A stretch of 64,000 nucleotides of DNA from Defluviitaleaceae bacterium (GCA_009780315.1 WRAH01000001.1:159688-223687); one strand, 5' to 3'. Counted from the first letter of the stretch, positions 28,373 through 37,852 are shown. Numbers and translations are program-made. Notes: a model not told the origin generated them from the letters alone.

Positions 28373-28412
28373 AATAACCGCCCCTGTTGTTATCACAACA
28401 AGGGCGGTTATT
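28373..28412. terminator. Bidirectional terminator between GH65 and ABC exporter genes
   Basis: AATAACCGCCC plus TGTTGT on the left pairs with ACAACA plus GGGCGGTTATT on the right around a 4-base loop, with one mismatch. It lies between convergent genes. Confidence 0.8.
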
Positions 28413-28445
28413 CGCTGTCTATAAGGCTGTACAGTGAAAAAAGTA

Positions 28446-30128
28446 TCAAACAGCCATGTCTACTATCTCATCACACAATCTTATCCCATGATTATCATGG
28501 GTAATCAATATGATTATTTTATCCCTCTTTATCTGACACAGATACGCCATCAAGTTTTCACTCGTCTGCTTATCCAACGCCGATGTAGGCTCATCAAAAA
28601 TCATAACGGCAGAATCTTTCATCAGCACGTTTAGGATAGCAATTTTTTGCTTCTCTCCGCCAGACGTGCTGGTATTTTTATCGTTAATGGTTAACTCCAG
28701 AGTGTTTTTGGCGATAAAATCAGTCATATTGAGGGTCTGGAGGTGAGCGTCAAGGGCTTGTTGTTGATTCGTATTGTGCTGACTGTTTTCTTTATATTCA
28801 GCATCATCTGATGATTCAAATGTTAAATTGTATCGGATTGTATCACTAATCAGCATAGGTTCTTGAGCAGTTATGCCCAATAGGGTTCTTCTTGCCTTTT
28901 CCATGTTGATACTTCGTACATCAATACCATTATAGCTTATACTGCCATGAAACTCTTTTATATACATACCCATCATCAGATTGATAAGTGTAGATTTGCC
29001 TGCGCCATTTCCGCCAGTAATAGCATAGATTTTTCCTTTTTCAAAAATTGCATTGAAATTCCTTAGAATTTTCTTATTATCACTGCTTTCATCCTTGTCG
29101 TTTGCAATATAAGAAAAACTAACATTACAAAGTTCAATCTTCCAAATGTCATCCAGCACCTCATCCCCACAAATTTCAATCTCCTGAGAAAAAATCTCCG
29201 TAATGCGGTCAAATGCCACTAAAGTTTGCTGATAGCTTGCGCCAAGACCAAAAAAATATCGACTTGCACCTAACATCATAGAAAAATAACTGGTGAATAC
29301 GGTGAACATGCCTATGGTAAAGTTTCCAACAAGTATTTGATAGCCGCCAATAACAAACAGTACAATTTGTGCAAGTGTTGATACAAAACCATCCAGCCCC
29401 GAATATAAATAGCTGACTTTTTGCCTGCGAATGGCGGCATTTCTAAACGGTACAAAATCCATATCCATTCGCCTGTTCATTTCACGCTGTATAGCGTTGA
29501 GTTTTATCAGCTTTATATATTTCAATTGTTCAAAAAGGCTAGAGAAGAATTTATTTTGAAATTCCTTTAGAGCTAGGTTAGATTTGTAGAGTGGATTTTT
29601 AAATGTGAAGTATAGTATGACATACAAAATCAAGAACCCAGTGAGTGCCAGTGCCATCAATGGATTCATATAAAGCAAAATAGCGAATGGAACAATGAGC
29701 ATAACTACATTTGTAGCAATGCTTTGCATAATGGTGATACAAAATGTGATAATTTCATTAGCGTCCAAATTTACGCGATGATTTAGATACACACTGTTAT
29801 TTTGATTTATGTAGGAAAGAGAACTGTTTTGTATATGCTTTATGGCATCGCCGTTTAAGTCATAGCTCATCTTTGTTTTGATTTTGATATACATAATCGA
29901 AGTGATATATCCTTTTAGAATCCTGATGATATTCAGCCCTCCAAAGATGGCGGAAAAACGAAGAATGGCATGGATATCCCCCCCTAAAATAAGGGTATCT
30001 AAGAAAGCCCCTATGATATACGGAGATAATATGCCTATTGCGGTAGATACGAGGGATAGCATTACAAAAATGGTTAGCTGAAATATATACTGCCCTAGGT
30101 ATTTTTTGCTGAATTTTAGGATTTTCAA
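28446..30128 (-). CDS. ABC exporter (fused membrane and ATPase domains) of the RiPP cluster
   Basis: A 560-residue half-transporter. A six-helix ABC membrane domain occupies about residues 1-310 (starting LGQYIFQLTIFVMLSLVS). The nucleotide-binding domain follows, with Walker A GGNGAGKST near 373, signature TSGGEKQKI and Walker B VMIFDEPTSALD. There is no N-terminal C39 peptidase domain, so it does not itself cleave a double-glycine leader. It is the third gene after the precursor peptide and the radical SAM maturase, so product export is the likely role (inference from context). A hairpin separates it from the maturase. Confidence 0.88.
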   Translation of the reverse strand: MKILKFSKKYLGQYIFQLTIFVMLSLVSTAIGILSPYIIGAFLDTLILGGDIHAILRFSAIFGGLNIIRILKGYITSIMYIKIKTKMSYDLNGDAIKHIQNSSLSYINQNNSVYLNHRVNLDANEIITFCITIMQSIATNVVMLIVPFAILLYMNPLMALALTGFLILYVILYFTFKNPLYKSNLALKEFQNKFFSSLFEQLKYIKLIKLNAIQREMNRRMDMDFVPFRNAAIRRQKVSYLYSGLDGFVSTLAQIVLFVIGGYQILVGNFTIGMFTVFTSYFSMMLGASRYFFGLGASYQQTLVAFDRITEIFSQEIEICGDEVLDDIWKIELCNVSFSYIANDKDESSDNKKILRNFNAIFEKGKIYAITGGNGAGKSTLINLMMGMYIKEFHGSISYNGIDVRSINMEKARRTLLGITAQEPMLISDTIRYNLTFESSDDAEYKENSQHNTNQQQALDAHLQTLNMTDFIAKNTLELTINDKNTSTSGGEKQKIAILNVLMKDSAVMIFDEPTSALDKQTSENLMAYLCQIKRDKIIILITHDNHGIRLCDEIVDMAV

Positions 30129-30211
30129 TGTGATTCATCCATTCGTTTAAACGAAATATTTGGGGCGTAGATTTCTATGGTCTTTATTAAATACATTGGA
30201 TTGGCAGCTTG

Positions 30212-30263
30212 AAAACCTCCGACTGACTAAACAAGTTTGTTTAGTCGGCAATGCGGAGGTTTT
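30212..30263 (-). terminator. Hairpin between radical SAM and ABC genes
   Basis: AAAACCTCCG (30212-30221) and CGGAGGTTTT (30254-30263) enclose a second GACTAAAC/GTTTAGTC stem. The T-run on the minus strand makes it a likely partial terminator within the cluster. Confidence 0.7.
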
Positions 30264-30292
30264 ATTTTCAAAACTGCGTGACCGCTGAATAG

Positions 30293-31732
30293 CTATTGGG
30301 CTTTCAAAAATATATCTTGCTTAACATAGGCTAAATCGTGCATTATATCCGAATCTTCGTAATTGGTTAATTTTGCGGCTCTCTCAAGGCACGCTAAACC
30401 CTGTTCGGAATGACCTTGTTTGTGTAAAGCAAGCCCAAGCCCTTTAATTGCATAGGTATCGTCTGGGTTAATTTTTAAGGCTCTTCTGTTGACTTCCTCA
30501 CATTTGAGATAATTGCCGCACATAAACTCGGCAAAGCCATTTATAGATAAGGCTTCTTTGTTTTCAGGCTCTATCGTTAAAGCGCGTTCTGTGAACAGTG
30601 CCGCTGTTTGATAATTATTTGAAGGAATACTTTTCTTAGCCAGTGAAGTTAAGTAATCGACATCTGCGCTTTCTTGTAAGTCTTCTCTCACCTTCTTTAA
30701 AGCCAAGTTGTATGCGCAGTAATGATTCTCTGAATAAATATCCCCATTCATGGTAAGGCGTGTATTGGGACACCCACCAAGGCATATACTGCCGTAAGTG
30801 CAGATAGCGCAGTTTCCAGTAAGCTTGTCCTTTGTCATATTTCTGCGCCAAGCAAAATTCTCTGGATTATCCCATATTTCCTGTAAAGGTTTATCTTTAA
30901 CATTTCCCTCTATATATGCTTTATCCCGAATAGAGGTGCATCCTATAATATCGCCGTTATGCAATATACCAAAAACACGTACCCCTGCATTACATCCTCT
31001 CCATAGGGACTTCATGTCTGTTTTACTCGTATTTTGCCTTATCTTTAACTCCTTTTCGCTGTAATATCCAATACAGTCTGCGAGATAAATGTTAATTTTA
31101 CCTTCCATTGAAGTTTCATAGCAAAAATCAATGATGTCATTCATTTTTTCAGGGGCTATAACCCACTCAGGGCGATTTTTGAGATTACCCATGGGGAAAC
31201 CTATCTGTAACTGCCACGATTTTATGCCGCTATCTGTTAACATTTTGCGTAATGTGGGAAGTTCATCAATGTTTTCATTGGAAATAGTCGTAACTGCCCC
31301 TGTTGAAATACCGATATCTTGCAAAATTTTAAAAGTTTTAAAAATACGTTCAAAAGAACCTTTTTGCCTTATGTTGTCGTGGGTTTTCTCAATGCCATCT
31401 AAACTGATGGCAATGGAAGAAATGCCACTGGCTTTTAGGGTTTCTGCCATTGCTGGCTGCAACAGCCAACCATTGGTGATAATGTTTACAGCAATAGAAT
31501 GGGAAGCTAATCGTTCTACAAGCAGAGGCAAGTCGTCTCTGGTTAGCGGCTCTCCGCCTGATAGCGTTATCCATTGCAGTCCAATATCACCTATTTGGTC
31601 GGCAAGCGAAAGTGCCTCGTCAGTCGTAAGCTCGTCCGGCAAGCTCCCCTCACATGAAGACCCGCAATGGCCGCACCTCATATTGCAACCCATTGTTACT
31701 TCCCATATGGCGGTCAATGGTTTGTATTTCAT
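30293..31732 (-). CDS. Radical SAM/SPASM peptide maturase with C-terminal TPR repeats
   Basis: A 479-residue enzyme. C16, C20 and C23 (CNMRCGHC) bind the SAM-cleaving 4Fe-4S cluster, followed by the TLSGGEPLTRDDL glycine motif. The SPASM region (about 270-370) has GCNAGVRVFG, IGCTSIRD and CAICTYGSICLGGCP...HYC, enough cysteines for auxiliary clusters. Residues about 385-479 hold TPR units (YQTAALFTERALTIEPENKEAL, YLKCEEVNRRALKINPDD), a possible leader-binding part. The ATG at 31732 has AGGAG 6 bases upstream; the ATG at 31738 abuts it. A precursor gene lies 168 bases upstream and an ABC exporter downstream. The likely role is cross-linking the precursor; the chemistry is unknown. Confidence 0.9.
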   Translation of the reverse strand: MKYKPLTAIWEVTMGCNMRCGHCGSSCEGSLPDELTTDEALSLADQIGDIGLQWITLSGGEPLTRDDLPLLVERLASHSIAVNIITNGWLLQPAMAETLKASGISSIAISLDGIEKTHDNIRQKGSFERIFKTFKILQDIGISTGAVTTISNENIDELPTLRKMLTDSGIKSWQLQIGFPMGNLKNRPEWVIAPEKMNDIIDFCYETSMEGKINIYLADCIGYYSEKELKIRQNTSKTDMKSLWRGCNAGVRVFGILHNGDIIGCTSIRDKAYIEGNVKDKPLQEIWDNPENFAWRRNMTKDKLTGNCAICTYGSICLGGCPNTRLTMNGDIYSENHYCAYNLALKKVREDLQESADVDYLTSLAKKSIPSNNYQTAALFTERALTIEPENKEALSINGFAEFMCGNYLKCEEVNRRALKINPDDTYAIKGLGLALHKQGHSEQGLACLERAAKLTNYEDSDIMHDLAYVKQDIFLKAQ

Positions 31733-31752
31733 ATGCATCTCCTAACTATTTT

Positions 31753-31814
31753 AAAAATGAGAACCCATTTTCATTGTCCATGGTCATTCATATCTGAAAA
31801 GGGTTCTCATTTTT
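31753..31814 (-). terminator. Long hairpin between precursor and maturase genes (attenuator)
   Basis: AAAAATGAGAACCC (31753-31766) pairs with GGGTTCTCATTTTT (31801-31814), extended inward by TTTTC/GAAAA. It lies downstream of the precursor and just before the maturase ribosome site. In peptide clusters such stems let precursor mRNA exceed enzyme mRNA; that role here is inference. Confidence 0.7.
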
Positions 31815-31899
31815 GGTTTAATTGCGATAAGCTCATCCTTCATGTGCCAAAGCACTAGAAAAGCTGTGTTTCATAATAGCTAGCTATGTTTAAAATGAT

Positions 31900-32070
31900 T
31901 TAGTTGGCGTTCCAGTTGTTAAAACCGTAATCTGGTGTGATACAACACCAGTCACAAATTCCATAATCTGGACTAACCAGCAGTGTGCTTTGATTTTCTG
32001 CGATATTGTTTTCAATTTCGCTAAATTTTACAAAGCCCGCTAACAAATCCATGTTGATTTCATGCTTCAT
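31900..32070 (-). CDS. RiPP precursor peptide with two PDYG[IF]xxW repeats
   Basis: A 56-residue peptide. The leader-like N-terminus (MKHEINMDLLAGFVKFSEIE) is charged and helical. The C-terminus holds two near-repeats, SPDYGICDWC (33-42) and TPDYGFNNWN (45-54), separated by CI, with cysteines at 39, 42 and 43. AGGAGG is 8 bases before the ATG at 32070; an ATG at 32076 would be only 2 bases away. The two repeats use different codons (TAT GGA versus TAC GGT), so selection rather than recent duplication keeps them alike. It lies immediately upstream of the radical SAM/SPASM-TPR and ABC genes on the same strand. I do not recognise the precursor family. Confidence 0.82.
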   Translation of the reverse strand: MKHEINMDLLAGFVKFSEIENNIAENQSTLLVSPDYGICDWCCITPDYGFNNWNAN

Positions 32071-32133
32071 GCACATTTCCTCCTTTTAAATTTATGTTGA
32101 ATAGGTTATCAGAAGTCTTTTCGGCCGAATTGA

Positions 32134-32150
32134 CTACCATATAATGGTAG
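32134..32150. promoter_or_regulatory. Palindrome upstream of the RiPP precursor
   Basis: CTACCAT, ATA, ATGGTAG form a perfect 7-bp inverted repeat about 64 bases before the precursor start. It is placed where an operator overlapping a minus-strand promoter could lie. No regulator gene is in the cluster. Confidence 0.45.
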
Positions 32151-32288
32151 CATGTTAGCAAAGTCACTTCAAGAAAAACCGTATGCCATTTTGTGTCACA
32201 TATCGTTTAAATATTCTACGTGGATAAAATTTATTGTAAAAGTAAATACGCTTTTGCACTCAGATAAAAAATTTTTGTAAAAGTCAAC

Positions 32289-32316
32289 TTGACCTGTGAC
32301 AAAATCCAGCTATAAT
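32289..32316 (+). promoter_or_regulatory. Promoter for alanine dehydrogenase
   Basis: TTGACC (32289-32294), a 16-base spacer and TATAAT (32311-32316). The predicted start lies about 40 bases before the ATG. Confidence 0.75.
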
Positions 32317-32363
32317 GTGTATGTAAATGAATAAAATACTACAAAAAAAAGGGTGTGCAAGGC

Positions 32364-33476
32364 ATGAAAGTTGGAACCGTTACAGAAGTAAAGCAAATGG
32401 AATATCGCGTGGGGCTTACGCCAAACAATGTACGCGATTATGTTGCCGCTGGACATGAGGTATTTGTGCAAGCTGGCGCAGGTGCAGGCTCAACATTGCC
32501 AGACGCGGACTATGTTGCCGCAGGTGCAAAAATTTTAGCCACTGCCGAAGAGGTGTGGGCAACCGTTGACATGATTGTAAAAGTCAAAGAACCCCTAGAG
32601 CAAGAATATCCACTGATGCGCGAAGGGCAAATTATCTACACCTATTTACATCTTGCAGCAGACAAACCCCTTACAGACGCGTTGCTTAAATGCAAAGCCA
32701 AAGCGGTTGCATATGAGACTATCCGCGATGCCGCTGGAGGGTTGCCATTACTTCGCCCAATGAGTGAAGTGGCTGGAAAACTTAGTGTACAAGCTGGCGC
32801 ACGTTGCCTCGAAAAACCACAAGGCGGACGGGGCGTGCTTTTGGGCGGCGCAGTTGGCGTTAAAAAAGGTGATGTAGTGGTTATTGGCGGTGGAGTGGTT
32901 GGTACAGCGGCTATGAAAATGGCTATTGGACTAGGCGCAAATGTTACTGTTTTAGACAACAGTGTAGACCGTCTCACTTATTTGGATGATGTTTTTGGGG
33001 ACCAAATTCAAACTATGTATTCATCAAATGCAACTATTGAAGCCGCAGTAAAAAATGCAGATTTAGTCATTGGTGCAGTACTTATCCCCGGTGCGGCTGC
33101 ACCAAAACTGATTAAAAAATCCTACCTTGCAGGAATGCGCCCCGGTGCAGTGATTGTTGACGTGGCAGTTGACCAAGGGGGCTGTGCAGAAACAACCAAA
33201 CGCACCTATCACGATGACCCAACCTATGTTGTAGATGGTGTCATTCACTATTGTGTGGCAAATATGCCAGGCGCAGTCAGCCAAACTTCAACCTTTGCAC
33301 TAACAAACTCCACCTTGTCATATGGCTTAAAAATAGCAGGCATGGGGCTTGAAGCGGCAATTAAAGCAGACCAGTACCTTCTACCGGGTGTAAACACATA
33401 CGCTGGAAAACTGACCTGTGAAGAAGTTGCAGATGCATTTGGTATGGAATACACACCAATGTCAAGCTTATTATAA
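32364..33476 (+). CDS. ald: Alanine dehydrogenase
   Basis: A 370-residue NAD-dependent L-alanine dehydrogenase (alanine to pyruvate and ammonia). The N-terminal domain starts MKVGTVTEVKQMEYRVGLTP, with the substrate Arg and the Lys of VKVKEP near 75. The His of YTYLHLAADKPLT and the Rossmann motif VVIGGGVVGTAAMKMA (about 170-185) follow. NMPGAVSQTSTFALTN is a strong family signature. The ATG at 32364 is chosen over a GTG at 32355, which would abut the AAGGG site. It is monocistronic, with its own promoter and terminator. Confidence 0.95.
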   Translation: MKVGTVTEVKQMEYRVGLTPNNVRDYVAAGHEVFVQAGAGAGSTLPDADYVAAGAKILATAEEVWATVDMIVKVKEPLEQEYPLMREGQIIYTYLHLAADKPLTDALLKCKAKAVAYETIRDAAGGLPLLRPMSEVAGKLSVQAGARCLEKPQGGRGVLLGGAVGVKKGDVVVIGGGVVGTAAMKMAIGLGANVTVLDNSVDRLTYLDDVFGDQIQTMYSSNATIEAAVKNADLVIGAVLIPGAAAPKLIKKSYLAGMRPGAVIVDVAVDQGGCAETTKRTYHDDPTYVVDGVIHYCVANMPGAVSQTSTFALTNSTLSYGLKIAGMGLEAAIKADQYLLPGVNTYAGKLTCEEVADAFGMEYTPMSSLL

Positions 33477-33491
33477 TCCCTTTCTTAAATG

Positions 33492-33535
33492 AAAATAGGC
33501 TATCCCCCTTAATAAAAGGGCGATAGCCTATTTTT
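33492..33535. terminator. Bidirectional terminator after ald
   Basis: AAAATAGGCTATC (33492-33504) pairs with GATAGCCTATTTT (33522-33534), with inner CCCTT/AAGGG. It serves ald (+) and the ABC transporter operon (-). Confidence 0.9.
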
Positions 33536-33544
33536 GTGCTTCTT

Positions 33545-34402
33545 CTATACGGTACTTAAATCCCATTCTTCATGAATTTTTGGTACATCACTTATTAGAC
33601 GGCGGGTGTACTCTGCTTGGGGGCTGATGATGACATCTTCTGCCGAACCAACTTCTACAAACTTACCCTGCTCCATGATGTAAACCGTATCGGATACATA
33701 GTACGCTAATCCAATATCATGGGTGATAAAGATAATGGTCATACCCACTTCATCACGCAGTTTCATTAACATATCAAGAATTGTTGCGCGGGAACATGCA
33801 TCCACCATGGATGTTGGTTCATCTGCAATAAGAATCTTAGGTTTTAGCAAGAAGATACGCGCAATCATAAGCCTTTGCATTTGCCCCCCCGACAACTCAA
33901 AGGGATATTTGTTCGTCAGTTCATCATACTTGAGGTTTACAAAAGAACAGGCTTCTGACATCATTTCATATTTCTTTTCAGGGGAAAATTTTTTACCACC
34001 CATAAGATTGATACAATCCAGCAGTAAAGAATCTATCTTGCTGAAAATATTAAACGCTGAAAAGGGGTCTTGGAAAACAGCTTGAATACCCCGCCAATAT
34101 TCCTTCTTTTTTCTGTGTGAGGAAATGTCACGCTTGGCATCTTTAAAGTAAACGTCGCCTTCCGTCACACCAATAAGCCCTAGAAGCATTTTTGCAAGGG
34201 TGGTTTTGCCCGATCCTGACTCGCCTACAATAGAAATAACCTCACGCTCGCGGAAATTAAAGTTTACTGCATTAACCGCCACTGTTTTACTGTTTCCGTA
34301 GCCAAATACTTTTGTTACTTTATCACCGCGCAAAACCGAAGGACGTTTTTCCAATTCTGCTCTATCGACTGCTATTTTATCAGATTTTATTATATCGCCC
34401 AT
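33545..34402 (-). CDS. Oligopeptide-type ABC transporter ATPase (DppF/OppF-like)
   Basis: A 285-residue ATPase of the Opp/Dpp class. Walker A is GESGSGKTT near residue 58, the signature is [13 protein letters not shown], and Walker B is [12 protein letters not shown] with [14 protein letters not shown] after it. It overlaps the stop of the DppD-like gene as TAATG, so the two subunits are translationally coupled. It is the last of five genes: binding protein, two permeases, two ATPases. The neighbouring divergent sugar genes suggest the substrate may be an oligosaccharide rather than a peptide (inference). Confidence 0.9.
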   Translation of the reverse strand: MGDIIKSDKIAVDRAELEKRPSVLRGDKVTKVFGYGNSKTVAVNAVNFNFREREVISIVGESGSGKTTLAKMLLGLIGVTEGDVYFKDAKRDISSHRKKKEYWRGIQAVFQDPFSAFNIFSKIDSLLLDCINLMGGKKFSPEKKYEMMSEACSFVNLKYDELTNKYPFELSGGQMQRLMIARIFLLKPKILIADEPTSMVDACSRATILDMLMKLRDEVGMTIIFITHDIGLAYYVSDTVYIMEQGKFVEVGSAEDVIISPQAEYTRRLISDVPKIHEEWDLSTV

Positions 34403-35454
34403 TATTCTGCCCCCGTTTCAGAAACTTTGCCCTTTGACCCAGCTTCTCGCTCGTTTTTGTAGCGTTCCTGCAAATACTCTACCGAGTGTATACAGCGGTG
34501 CATACGGTTGTTGTCAAAAATCCGTGGAGAACGCTCACCATGCTCGCAAGTGGGTATCTTATACTTGCAACGTGCGGCAAAGCGGCAGCCTGGCGGCGGC
34601 TTTTTAAGATTTGGCGGTGTGCCAGGAATTGCCTCCAACTTAACATCACGGGTTCCTGCTTCTGGCACAATGATGGAACCCATTAACCCTTTTGAGTATG
34701 GATGAACAGGGTCAAAAACCATTTCATGGGCCGTGCCGCGCTCTATAATTTGCCCTGCATACATGACCATAATATCATCGGTGACATTATACAAAAGGGG
34801 CAATTCATGGGTTATAAAAATCATAGCCTTAATATAACCTTTTTCCATCAACTCACGCATCATTTTAATTACCATTTTTTGTGATGTAACATCTAGGGCA
34901 GAAGATGGTTCGTCAGCAATCAACACCTTTGGTGATTTAATTGTAGAAATGGCAATAACCGTCCGTTGCTTCATACCACCAGAAAGTTCAACGGAATATT
35001 TACTAAGCACTTCCTTGGGAAGCCCTAAAACTTCAAAGCGTTGTACTGCCATGTCATAAATATCTTTTTTACTCATGGACTTGTCATGGGCGCGCACTAC
35101 ATCTTCTACAAATTTTATTACCTTTTGTGTAGGATTAAGCGCGTTCATTGCGGCTTGTGGAATATATGCAACCTCTCGCCCCAGCACATTTTTGCGCACC
35201 TCATCAGGTTTCATGCCAGAAATATTTTTTCCGTCAATGATAATATCCCCGCTTATATAATGAAGGGGTGCAAAGTAATAACCCATAAGGCTTAGTGCCA
35301 GCGTGGATTTTCCGCAACCAGATTCACCAGCCACGCCAAGGGATTTTCCCTCTTCAATTTGCAAAGAAACCCCGTCAACAGCATATACGCTTTCTTTAAA
35401 GCGGGTTACATATTTGGTTTTTAAATCTTTCACTTCAAGAATCACTTTTCCCAT
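34402..35454 (-). CDS. Oligopeptide-type ABC transporter ATPase (DppD/OppD-like)
   Basis: A 350-residue ATPase. Walker A is GESGCGKST, the signature [12 protein letters not shown] and Walker [13 protein letters not shown]. The C-terminal oligopeptide-transporter extension carries the cysteine cluster [19 protein letters not shown]. That cluster is typical of DppD-type subunits, some of which bind iron-sulphur. The tail ([17 protein letters not shown]) is charged and variable. It lies 12 bases after the permease gene and overlaps the next ATPase gene. Confidence 0.92.
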   Translation of the reverse strand: MGKVILEVKDLKTKYVTRFKESVYAVDGVSLQIEEGKSLGVAGESGCGKSTLALSLMGYYFAPLHYISGDIIIDGKNISGMKPDEVRKNVLGREVAYIPQAAMNALNPTQKVIKFVEDVVRAHDKSMSKKDIYDMAVQRFEVLGLPKEVLSKYSVELSGGMKQRTVIAISTIKSPKVLIADEPSSALDVTSQKMVIKMMRELMEKGYIKAMIFITHELPLLYNVTDDIMVMYAGQIIERGTAHEMVFDPVHPYSKGLMGSIIVPEAGTRDVKLEAIPGTPPNLKKPPPGCRFAARCKYKIPTCEHGERSPRIFDNNRMHRCIHSVEYLQERYKNEREAGSKGKVSETGAE

Positions 35455-35466
35455 TCTAATCCCCTC

Positions 35467-36723
35467 CTAACTATCCCGCAATTGGGGATTAAATACTTGG
35501 TCAAGCCCTGTGTTCATTAAGTTGAGAGAAAACGCCATGAGTGCGATTGCCAAAATAACAGGAACAAATGCCCACCATGCGCCAACTTGCCATGCACTAA
35601 ACATTGTTGCCCACTGCATCATAAGCCCAAGGGTTGCCACTTCGGCAGTATTTGGCCCAAGGCCCAGCATGGATAATTGTGCTTCTGCCAAAATAGCCGT
35701 TGAAATTTGCAAAATCAAAGCCATTACTACATAAGAAGCAACATATGGCAAAATATCTTTTACAATAATACGGGGCATACTGTGTCCAGAAAGCTTTGAT
35801 AAGTTAACATGGTCACGATTGCGAAGTGACAGCACTTGAGAACGTACTGCACGGCAAGTCCACGGCCATGCCGTTAGTCCAATAACTGCCGAAACCACCG
35901 TAACCCCGCGCCCCGCAGGGCCTAGTGAATAAGTGATAAGAATAAGCAAAATAAAACCTGGAATCACTGTAAAGATATTTGTGATAAACAAAATTGCATC
36001 ATCTACAAACCCGCCAAGATATCCTGAAACCAGCCCCAGCGTAAGCCCAATGGATGTTGCAACAAGCCCAGCAATAAGCCCCATGCGCAAAGATACAAGC
36101 ATTGCAGAAAGCATTTGGGTAAGCATGTCGCGCCCAAAGTTGTCTGTACCCAATGGGAAGTGATAAACATTAACAATATCCCTAATGTGTACAAAGTCTT
36201 GGGTATCAAAACCTGCACCTTCTTGAAGATAACCCTCTTCATCACGGTAAGCAATGATAATCGTACCGTCAAGTGCCACTTGCAGTTGTGCATGGAAACG
36301 TGTCCATGCAAGATGTTCTGCCATAATCATACCAGCGTGCCTGTAGGTAGGGTCATAATAATTATTCCAGTAGTAGATAACTGTGGCTTGGTCGTCAACA
36401 CTTAAATGTCCTACAGGAACACCCAAGAATGTCTCTAAAAAGTAAATCATATTGTAAACATCTTCGTCGGCAACCACATTGCCAAGACGATTTGCGTCTA
36501 CGTCTACAAGAATCATGCGCCTATCCAGCGGACGCACTTGAATAACGTCTTGGATATTGACATACCTGCCCGGCGGTGCAAAACCTGGTCTTGTAATAAT
36601 TTGAAGCGGGTGCCACATAGACAACGCAGGGTAAATGATTGCCGCCGCCAAAAGTGAAGTAAAGATAATAAACCCTACCAAAAACTTTGGAGAACGAAAT
36701 GCCTGTTTAACTTGATGAAACAT
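35467..36723 (-). CDS. Oligopeptide-type ABC permease (DppC-like) with large external insertion
   Basis: A 418-residue permease, clearly longer than the usual 290-310. TM1 is at about residues 14-35. About 140 residues then follow outside the membrane (VNIQDVIQVRPLDRR to VHIRDIVNVYHFPLG) before the conserved DppC block starting GTDNFGRDMLTQML and the five remaining helices. The EAA-like loop is TAWPWTCRAVRSQVLSLRNRD. The external insertion could contact the binding protein. GGGGG lies upstream of the ATG, and the gene follows dppB-like by 14 bases. Confidence 0.9.
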   Translation of the reverse strand: MFHQVKQAFRSPKFLVGFIIFTSLLAAAIIYPALSMWHPLQIITRPGFAPPGRYVNIQDVIQVRPLDRRMILVDVDANRLGNVVADEDVYNMIYFLETFLGVPVGHLSVDDQATVIYYWNNYYDPTYRHAGMIMAEHLAWTRFHAQLQVALDGTIIIAYRDEEGYLQEGAGFDTQDFVHIRDIVNVYHFPLGTDNFGRDMLTQMLSAMLVSLRMGLIAGLVATSIGLTLGLVSGYLGGFVDDAILFITNIFTVIPGFILLILITYSLGPAGRGVTVVSAVIGLTAWPWTCRAVRSQVLSLRNRDHVNLSKLSGHSMPRIIVKDILPYVASYVVMALILQISTAILAEAQLSMLGLGPNTAEVATLGLMMQWATMFSAWQVGAWWAFVPVILAIALMAFSLNLMNTGLDQVFNPQLRDS

Positions 36724-36737
36724 ATCGTGACCCCCTT

Positions 36738-37751
36738 CTATACGTCTTGTTGAGCCGCTTTAATACGCGGGTCAAGCAAGCCATAAATAATTTCAATAAA
36801 CAAGTTTGCAAGCAAAATCATTATCGTAATAATAAGGGTTGCCGCAGAAATTACAGGATAGTCTCCGCCGCGAATGGACGAAAGCAATGTAATGCCAATG
36901 CCGGGATAGCTGAAAACAGTTTCAGCGACAATATTTCCACCCACCATTGCGCCAAGGGCAAAAGCCAGCCCTGTAATTTGCGGAAGCATTGCATTACGGA
37001 AAACATATTTGATAATTTTGCTATCTTTAATCCCAAGAAAACGGGCATATTTTACATAGTCAGCATTCAACTCATAAATTGACATAGAGCGCATACCAAT
37101 AGCTTGCCCACCTATGGTGATAAATACCATTGTCCAGAAAGGCAGTTGATAATGCCGCAGTACACTCATCATAAAATCCCATGAAAAGTGAGGCACCATG
37201 TCAAAGGCAAAACCGCCCCCTACAGGAAACCACCCAAGGTTAACGGCAAATAACCAAAGCATTACAATTGCCAAACCAAAAGCTGGCACATTACTGACAA
37301 ACATCAGCACCGGCATCATGCCCTTATCAAAACCTTTTCGCAGATATGCGGCAATTGCCCCAAGGCTATTACCTAAAATCCACCCGACAATAATAGCGGG
37401 TAACTGCAAGGCAAGTGTCCATGTAATAGACTCACCGATAATGTCTGAAACAGGGCGGGGATGTTGTAAAAATGAGGTGCCAAAATCACCTCGCACAACA
37501 TTACGCAAATAAATCAAAAACTGCATTGGCAATGGTTGGTCTAAACCAAAGCGTTCAATAAATTGCAATTCTACTGCTCTAATGGCTTCTGCGTCTATCA
37601 CAGCACCATCACCCATTGCTTGAGATACCATTGCCGCAATAGGGTCACCCGGCATTAGGCGCGGCAGGAAGAAATTAAGTGCCAGTGCCACAAAAAGAGT
37701 CACCAGATACCATAGAAGCTTCTTGCCATAATACCTTCTATATCCTCGCAT
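36738..37751 (-). CDS. Oligopeptide-type ABC permease (DppB-like)
   Basis: A 337-residue permease with six hydrophobic segments. The N-terminus ([23 protein letters not shown]) is typical of DppB. The coupling loop is [23 protein letters not shown], followed by [15 protein letters not shown]. It pairs with the DppC-like protein to form the membrane channel. A hairpin terminator separates it from the upstream binding-protein gene. Confidence 0.92.
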   Translation of the reverse strand: MRGYRRYYGKKLLWYLVTLFVALALNFFLPRLMPGDPIAAMVSQAMGDGAVIDAEAIRAVELQFIERFGLDQPLPMQFLIYLRNVVRGDFGTSFLQHPRPVSDIIGESITWTLALQLPAIIVGWILGNSLGAIAAYLRKGFDKGMMPVLMFVSNVPAFGLAIVMLWLFAVNLGWFPVGGGFAFDMVPHFSWDFMMSVLRHYQLPFWTMVFITIGGQAIGMRSMSIYELNADYVKYARFLGIKDSKIIKYVFRNAMLPQITGLAFALGAMVGGNIVAETVFSYPGIGITLLSSIRGGDYPVISAATLIITIMILLANLFIEIIYGLLDPRIKAAQQDV

Positions 37752-37814
37752 AGTTTCACACCCTCACGTAATATTGTGCAGGCAAGCCTGCCCATTACAA
37801 ATTTAAGATAAAAA

Positions 37815-37852
37815 AAGTGGCGGGTGTGACTTTTGAATCACGACCGCCACTT
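37815..37852 (-). terminator. Intra-operon terminator between binding-protein and permease genes
   Basis: AAGTGGCGG (37815-37823) and CCGCCACTT (37844-37852), with inner TGTGA/TCACG, are followed on the minus strand by a run of T. A leaky stop here would give more binding protein than permease. Confidence 0.75.

Noticed and set aside
31131..31745. 204-codon plus-strand frame over the radical SAM gene
   Set aside because: Antisense to a clear radical SAM/SPASM gene, no ribosome site and no recognisable motif.
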